A model generated the notes under the pieces. That model made no database searches. It was not told the origin of the DNA and was given only the letters and a program-made list of their open reading frames with translations. From the NCBI GenBank assembly GCA_034520725.1, contig JAXHNH010000012.1:21427-85426 (forward strand): 64,000 bases of DNA, read 5' to 3'. The position numbers and the translations under genes were made by a program. Shown in pieces: positions 58,536 through 64,000 of the stretch; the first letter of the stretch is position 1, and each line of letters opens with the position of its first letter. Source of the stretch: Gracilimonas sp034520725 (GTDB lineage Bacteria > Bacteroidota > Rhodothermia > Balneolales > Balneolaceae).

Positions 58536-59563
58536 ATGGACTTCATAGCGGATTTCTTAGTACGATTTTTACTGCAATTTCAATCTCCAACGCTTGGCTT
58601 TTTAATAGGTGGAATGCTGATTGCTGCACTGGGCAGTAAGCTGAAAATTCCCAATGCGATCTATCAATTCATTGTATTCATGCTGCTCATGACCATCGGG
58701 CTGAAAGGAGGAATTGAGATCCGTGAAGCCAACTTACTGGATATGGCACTGCCGGCGCTTTTCTCCATCCTGATCGGTTTCAGACATAGTGGCGATTCGG
58801 TATAAGCATTTTTGCGCGGCTGCCCGGCGTCAATAAAGAGGATGGCGTTGCAACGGCCGGCTTGTTTGGCGCAGTAAGTGCTTCAACCCTTGCGGTGGCT
58901 ATGGTCATGCTGGAAGAGGAATCCATAGCATTTGAGGCCTGGGCGCCTGCTTTATATCCGTTTATGGATATTCCCGCCCTGATACTTGCGATCGTTATGG
59001 CAAATATTCACCTCAAAAAACAGGAAAACGGCAAGGATACTTAGAAGGTCAATGTGGGAACATCATCAAGGAAAAGTTTGCGCGGTTCTGCCTTATCGGC
59101 CTTACTTCTTGGATTGGCTCTTGGATTGTTAACGAATTCCGGTTCCGTCCTGAACTCATTTTTATCAGCCATTATTCCGTGGTTTCCTTTCGATCCTTAT
59201 GCTGATCATGGGCATGGAGGCCTATGACCGCATTAAGGAATTGCGCAGTGTCGCTCATTGGTACGCTATCTATGCCGGTGTTCGCCTTGATCCATGGTCT
59301 TATTGCCTTTTGGTTGGGATTATTGCCCATTACTGGTTGGATTAGTCCGGCGGAGTTGTTATTATGTCTGTGATCGCATCATCAAATTCAGATATCTCAG
59401 GATCCGCCCACACTACGGGGCGGTATTTCATGCCGCCGATGCATACTGCCTATATTGGAGCATCAACAAGTGTCAGGAACGCCGGTCGCCATTGCAGTTG
59501 GAACTACCGTTATTCATTCGTTTGGCACAAATACGTATTCAACCTTTGATCTGCAGGCGGTAA
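58536..59563 (+). CDS. SbtA-like sodium-dependent bicarbonate transporter (frameshifted)
   Basis: Inner-membrane permease of the SbtA family, about 335 residues with about 10 membrane segments. Seen: SPTLGFLIGGMLIAALGSKL, MLLMTIGLKGGIEIREANL, LFGAVSASTLAVAMVMLEEE, APALYPFMDIPALILAIVMA, MGMEAYDRIKELRSVAHW and SVIASSNSDISG. After correction, GTPVAIAVG and LPLFIRLAQI lead to the stop at 59563. Breaks lie near 58785, 59050-59180, 59245, 59345 and 59425-59515. The next gene encodes a PII-like protein, as in SbtA-SbtB pairs. Confidence 0.8.
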
Positions 59564-59586
59564 AATTACTCATGGAGGACATCATT

Positions 59587-59919
59587 ATGACATTTTATAA
59601 AGCGAAAAAAGTTGTGATCATAGCAGAAAAAATACTTTCACCTAAGGTATGTGAGATCATCGAATCAAATGGTGCCCGTGGTTATACCGTGGTACCTGCC
59701 GGTGGCAAAGGGTCTCATCACAAGCACTTTACCTCAGAGCGTGCTTCTGTAGTGGACGATTTCTCCACGGTTAGGATCGAAGTGGTCGTGAACGATAAAT
59801 CAGTGGCTGAGACCATTGGCAAGGAAGTTGTAGAGGAATGCTTCGATAAATATTCAGGAATCGTATACCTGGAAGATGTGGAGATCCTGCGACCGGATAA
59901 GTTCAATAGTGAAGGTTAG
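59587..59919 (+). CDS. PII-like regulator of the bicarbonate transporter (SbtB type)
   Basis: 110-residue PII-superfamily protein. Start ATG 59587 with GGAGG eleven bases upstream (MTFYKAKKVVIIAEKILSPK). It has the ferredoxin-like beta-alpha-beta pattern: VCEIIESNGARGYTVVPAGG, KGSHHKHFTSERASVVDDFS as the T-loop region, TVRIEVVVNDKSVAETIGKE, then YSGIVYLEDVEILRPDKF. There is no PII uridylylation tyrosine in the usual setting and no C-terminal CGPxGC redox loop. SbtB proteins bind adenyl nucleotides and gate SbtA. The 23-base spacing to sbtA supports that partnership. Confidence 0.83.
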   Translation: MTFYKAKKVVIIAEKILSPKVCEIIESNGARGYTVVPAGGKGSHHKHFTSERASVVDDFSTVRIEVVVNDKSVAETIGKEVVEECFDKYSGIVYLEDVEILRPDKFNSEG

Positions 59920-60417
59920 TTTTGAGTGTTTCCAGTTTTGAGTTTTGAGTGGGTGAATAATGAATCCTGCTAATCCTTTACATAATCCTGTAAATCCCGG
60001 TTCAAAACAGAATACGGGTAATCGGCTCGACCGGGCTATTTCGCTCCAACGCAGAGCGTGTGGAGGCGAGGGCTATTGGGGCAGCTGAGCCTGACTCATT
60101 GGTGGGAGAAATGAAAACTGCGATGGACGATGAGCGAATGGACCGAAAGACCGATCTGTTAATTTATGGATAATATGGGCAATGGGTTAGTTTTGGTGTT
60201 TTAGTTTTCCAGTTTTGAGTCGGTGCAATAATGAATCCTGCTAATCCTTTACCATCCTGTAAATCCCGGTTCAAAACCATACAGGCAACCAGGTACAGAA
60301 TAGACTTTTTCGCCCCAACGCAGAGCGTATAGACAAGAATATAATACAGATGAGGTGGAAGAATACAGGCAACCAACCCTGCCATACCACTCATCACTCT
60401 ATCACTTCATCACTTTA
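59920..60417. repeat. Intergenic region with a tandemly duplicated repeat composite
   Basis: No gene. The string AGTTTTGAGT...TGAATCCTGCTAATCCTTTA...AAATCCCGGTTCAAAAC occurs twice, at 59940-60008 and 60221-60278. Each copy is followed by GAATA...CAACGCAGAGCGT sequence. A GATGAGCGAATGGACCGAA repeat lies near 60129. The right-hand end holds short TCATCACT repeats. Confidence 0.65.
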
Positions 60418-61534
60418 TCACTCAAAACCCACCGGACGGTAATCACGGGGCGTTAGGTCGGCCAGGCGCTGGAAACCGAAATAGCCCAGTTGTACCGCTC
60501 ATGAGCGGTTCCATAACCTCTCCGTCTGCATCCACAGTGATAGATCGTTCATTCAGTTCCAGCCAGGATACCTGAGAGTTTATTGGTCCCCGCCCCAGAT
60601 CTTTCGCCCATTCCAGGTCGTGATAGATCTTCGGCTTCCCGGGTATATATGATCTCCAAAGAACCCGAATACTGGACTTGGTGCAGATACGCCTTTTCGC
60701 CGGGCTTCATCAGGCGGTCCACGGCAATTTCCCGCCTGGTATCCTGGAAACCGGGATGGGCCAGACTCCTGCAACGTTACAGAACAGGAAACCCTTCCCC
60801 GCATCCAGCCTGTCATGAAGCAGCGATAGCCAGAAGTGGCGCATGGATCCATAGAATGCCTTACGCCGGTTCGCCTCCCATCGGGCTTGCTGAAGGCAAG
60901 TACGGTTGCGAGTCATTATTTCTGTGAACAGAGGTTTAGCAGCTCCGACCAGGTTCTTCGCCCCTGCACACCGCAAATTCTTCCAGATAATAGATGATCT
61001 GATAACCCAAAGCCTTGTTCACGATCTGCAGGGGAGCCAGAGCCTCTGCAGTAAGTCTCCCCCAAAAATTGGAATCAAAATGAAGAACTTCAGGGTTGAG
61101 GATGATAACGGAATCGGCTTCGTCAGTAAATCCGAGAAAAAGCTCCTCGAATTGTTCATACTGTTTTCGCCATTTGTCATCGTTGAGGACATCAAGGTCG
61201 GTCATTTCATAAACTACCTGCTTCAGGCTGAGATCGATATTCTTGTAATCACCCGGACCCATTTGCAAGCCATAGGTCTTCCGGCCATAGCCGATGGATG
61301 AAACCACGAGCCGGTAAAAACCGGGTGGGATATCACGCAGAGCATCGCGACCACTTCCGGTGAGTCTGAGTACCCATTTTGGTTCCCGATAAAGCAATGT
61401 GCCCCCCGCAGCGGCTCCCCTGGTTTCAGTATCGCATGAGCCGACCCACAGACAATACCCTGTGCCTGCAGAATGTCCATATTCCCCAAAAAGGAGAAAC
61501 ATCCGATCAGCAATAGGTACAAGACACGTCGCAT
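60418..61534 (-). CDS. Exported protein with carboxypeptidase-like regulatory domain (frameshifted)
   Basis: About 370 residues. Signal MRRVLYLLLIGCFSFLGNMD ending ILQAQG. The N-terminal 90 residues are a CarboxypepD_reg-type sandwich (G-V-L-D...GEPLRGA, then ALRDIPPGFYRLVVSSIGYG and RKTYGLQMGPGDYKNIDLSL). The rest has FEELFLGFTDEADSVIILNP, VNKALGYQIIYYLEEFAV and SLEIIYTREAEDLSR, and ends GYFGFQRLADLTPRDYRPVG. I recall similar two-part proteins in Bacteroidota envelopes, where the second part has no known function. Many single-base indels (for example near 61470, 61370, 60985, 60900, 60700, 60560, 60480). Confidence 0.65.
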
Positions 61535-62128
61535 AGATGTAGAAATTGATTATAGTCCTAATATAATGTCAGTTCGATATAAGAATCATTCATTTATTAA
61601 AATTCAGAGTCATTTCGCGGCGTATGCCCGAAATCTAATAGGTTGATAGGATTCTGAAGTTGAATTAATAGCACGTATTGGATTCCCGTCTACACGGGAA
61701 TGACCAAAAACGGTCTTTTTAAACCTATCTATTAACATTTTATCTCGAACTCACGTTAATATAGTATTGGGAGAACTATTTTCAAGAAGGATGTTTATTG
61801 GGTGGTGAGAAAATGATTGACGATAGGCCAGAAAGACAGAAGAGCTGAACTCGAGAATCACCGATAGACCGCACGACTCGAAGCTGCGATCCGGGTGCTG
61901 GATCACAATCAGAGCCGTAGTTCTGTTTTGTGTTTTGCAAAAGACGAGAAACGATTCGGAGGTTCTGGGCTTGGGGTGCTCTTTGGAAGTCGATCTTTCG
62001 GATTGGTTGTCCCTATAATCAGTTCGTTTCAATCGAGAGACTTTCGAATGAAAGTGCGAACAAGGGTCGATACTGCGAAAGAGCAAAAGGAGCAGAAGGG
62101 TGATCGGATGTTTCCTGAAACGCAGAGG
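61535..62128. other. Non-coding or decayed interval
   Basis: No convincing gene on either strand. At 61678 there is a short GGATTCCCGTCTACACGGGA ATGAC palindrome of the common GGATTCCCG...CGGGAATGAC kind. At 61860 lies a diverged ACCGATAGACCGCACGAC copy of the dispersed repeat. Nothing else is recognised. Confidence 0.4.
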
Positions 62129-62664
62129 TTAAAGCGGCATCCCAGACTGAACAAAGCGTATCCTTGTAACCTTTTCCTTATCAGCAAAACCAATGCTGGG
62201 ATCGCATTCGAATAAACCGTTCGCCGAATCGAACTCCAGCCCCTCGATCCAGATGCATCCAGAATAAAGAGCATACCTGGGAGTATCCTCAGGGGTTCAG
62301 GTTATCACCGGATCCAGCTGACCGTATCTCATTCCCCGCCGATCCAGGCGTGACCGGAGTTTTCATATATCAGGGAAGGAGTGACGCCAACCACATATTC
62401 TCCGGGCAAACCATTGTCTTCGAACAAGTGCTTCTCACTGGCCTAAGCGAGCCATGATCACACCGCCCAGGTAGAATGCAGCGACGATCGGTCCGTTGAA
62501 AATACTCCCATTACCAGTTTCAGGTGTGCCATCGCAACGGGACACCGTAGCTTTTGCTGGTTGACTGGCCTTTATGCCGGATGTGTCTCCTCAAGCTGAG
62601 CGCTCAGGTATTCAAAACACCGTCGATGTCCACAAATACAGTTAGCTTGCTGGTCGGTACTCAT
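62129..62664 (-). CDS. HAD-domain protein (frameshifted or decayed)
   Basis: Pieces of a HAD-like protein of about 175 residues can be read in changing frames: MSTDQQA, then VFVDIDGVLNT (HAD motif I, DxDG), later HLFEDNGLPGEYVVGVTPSL, IYENSGHAWI, and WIEGLEFDSANGLFECDPSI followed by GFADKEKVTRIRFVQSGMPL. The order and the motif D-I-D-G-V-L-N-T match the small HAD domain family (PF18143-like). At least five indels are needed, so it may be a pseudogene; the start and end are approximate. Confidence 0.42.
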
Positions 62665-63247
62665 CAAATTGCCCTTGTTGATTAATTCCGTTCATATGTC
62701 GCCTGATTCTAACAAGGATGATCGAGAGAGGCGAGAAAGAACAACAGAGATATTCGCAAAATTCCAGGAAAGGGGTGATTTGTGATGGAACTGACAAAGC
62801 AACCAGATCCTGGGAAATAGGATTTGCAGGTCATTTCTGGTGGAACGATCCTCGCAGGATCAAAATCGCAAATAACCTCGGGATTCATCAGGGAAAAAAA
62901 AGAAAAGAAAAAAGAGAACCTCCGCCGCGATTAATTTGGGGCTGAGAAATCATTCGGAGGTTGGGCTTGAGGCCTTTGCAGGACCCATTACAGTGGGGTA
63001 GATGGGTCGAAGCGCCTCAGGGCCGTCAAATGGCTAATTTTAAAATCAAGCTCATTCTGCGAACAGGGGCTGATCATACACCTTCATAACGATATTAGTT
63101 CGATGATAACTTCCTGTTAAAATAATAAGCTCAAGTTATTTATTGAGTTTTACGGATGAAAAGAGTTTATTGGCCGTGGAGGAATATAGGTTTGCTTGTA
63201 ATTGATCGTAGGGGCTCTGGATCACTGCCAAATGTAATAGATCGGCT
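62665..63247. other. Non-coding interval
   Basis: 583 bases in which I find no gene, RNA or clear hairpin. The open frames present have no family resemblance and an odd composition (runs of AAAAAAGAAAAGAAAA near 62894). Confidence 0.35.
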
Positions 63248-64000
63248 ATGGAAAAGTCTGTAAATAAGTTTCAGTATGTGATAATAAGATACTTTTTTTT
63301 AATATTCATATGCTGTTTGGCCTCACTTCATATCAGCTAAAGGCTCAGCAAAAGCCCTATCCGTTTAATGTAGATCTTAGTCTTGGCGGTGGACTGATTG
63401 GTAATCGGTATCGCCAACAGCTTTTCAACCTGAAGTAGGATTCCGGTTTCAACCCGGCCATGGGGTGTTGATTCTGAAAATCGGTTCTTCTCGTTCGATC
63501 CGGCTTCCCGATGCCGATCAATATCGAAGCGGGTTTGAAGAGTACACCGTGGTTCAGGGGGCTACCGATAAATGGAATGCTTTTTATATCAATGCGGGCC
63601 CAAGATTTAGTTTTGGTAGTCAGCTACCGGTACAGTCCAGTGCCGGACTGGATCTCGCACTCAGCTATAAAAATCCACCGTCTCAAAGTGTGGAATTCAC
63701 CGATCCGGAAGGAAATTTTGGGGACCTGGAATTTACCCTTGCAAATTTTGAACCGGATGAAGGTTATAGCAAATGGTCAGCAGCTATTCGTCCGCAAATT
63801 CAGGTGGAGTTTAATCCTTTTCGAAGTAACCGTGTTGGGATTCGACAGTAAGAACCAAAACTCGGTACGAATACGATTCGAACCGGGGTTTGCATACACC
63901 GAGCGTGATCTGTCGACGAGTTCAACTGGTTCCAAAGTGCAGGTGAGATGCTCTTTCCAGTTTGAAAGTGCGCCTGACGTGGTGCGAACGACGTCCGCTT
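63248..64000 (+). CDS. Outer-membrane beta-barrel protein (partial, frameshifted)
   Basis: N-terminal part of an exported barrel protein running off the right edge. Start MEKSVNKFQYVIIRYFFLIF at 63248, a signal that continues in the next frame as TSYQLKAQ. Then PYPFNVDLSLGGGLIGNRYR, AFYINAGPRFSFGSQLPVQS, SAGLDLALSYKNPPSQ, and YSKWSAAIRPQIQVEFNPFR give alternating strands of a porin-like (OmpW/outer-membrane protein beta-barrel) kind. Frame changes near 63325, 63435-63465 and 63850. Function unknown. Confidence 0.55.

Overview
The window looks like a chromosome segment of a Gram-negative heterotroph of the FCB group, most likely Balneolota/Bacteroidota. This is inferred from the one-cysteine DksA-like protein, a YpdA-type reductase, lipoproteins with beta-propellers, a type V patatin, a BspA-like surface protein and the style of the dispersed repeats. 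GC content is moderate. A dominant technical feature is the large number of single-base indels, mostly insertions. They split otherwise well conserved genes (ileS, lspA, ribBA, the BCCT transporter, galK, galT, the sugar symporter, plsC, yheT, sbtA). They fit an insufficiently polished long-read assembly better than true gene decay, so coordinates below span whole genes across these breaks.

Layout. 1-5.8 kb: housekeeping genes (end of ileS, a DksA-like protein, lspA; then ribBA, yajC, a tandem UspA protein and a BCCT transporter on the minus strand). 6.5-15 kb: a compact biosynthetic locus with a FkbH-ACP fusion, a KS-AT-ACP-TE polyketide synthase and an Sfp-type phosphopantetheinyl transferase, with a propeller lipoprotein on the other strand. 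15-19.7 kb: fatty-acid beta-oxidation (fadJ, fadI) with a sulfotransferase between them. 19.8 kb: tRNA-Val. 20-30 kb: a secreted TonB-C protein, a propeller lipoprotein and a galactan/galactose locus (GH2, GH53, galK, galT, sodium-sugar symporter). 30-41 kb: membrane-lipid and envelope genes, YpdA, malate dehydrogenase and a CocE-type peptidase.

41-61 kb is rich in repeats. It holds a GxxExxY gene bracketed by two 116-117 bp palindromic elements, a RAYT transposase sitting inside a REP-like array, and a BspA-like lipoprotein with fifteen 25-residue repeats. It also holds a four-gene operon (HNH nuclease, methyltransferase-HIT fusion, PLD-helicase-DUF3427, small protein). A perfect 76-bp inverted repeat (46896-46971 and 53888-53963) encloses this operon plus an HU-like gene. 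Further on come an S9 peptidase, a ParE-type toxin-antitoxin pair within repeat mosaics, an SbtA/SbtB-like bicarbonate transport pair, and damaged envelope and HAD genes at the right end.

The two most interesting systems are the minimal glyceryl-starter polyketide locus (6.5-15 kb) and the putative defence island bounded by inverted repeats (47.4-52.8 kb).
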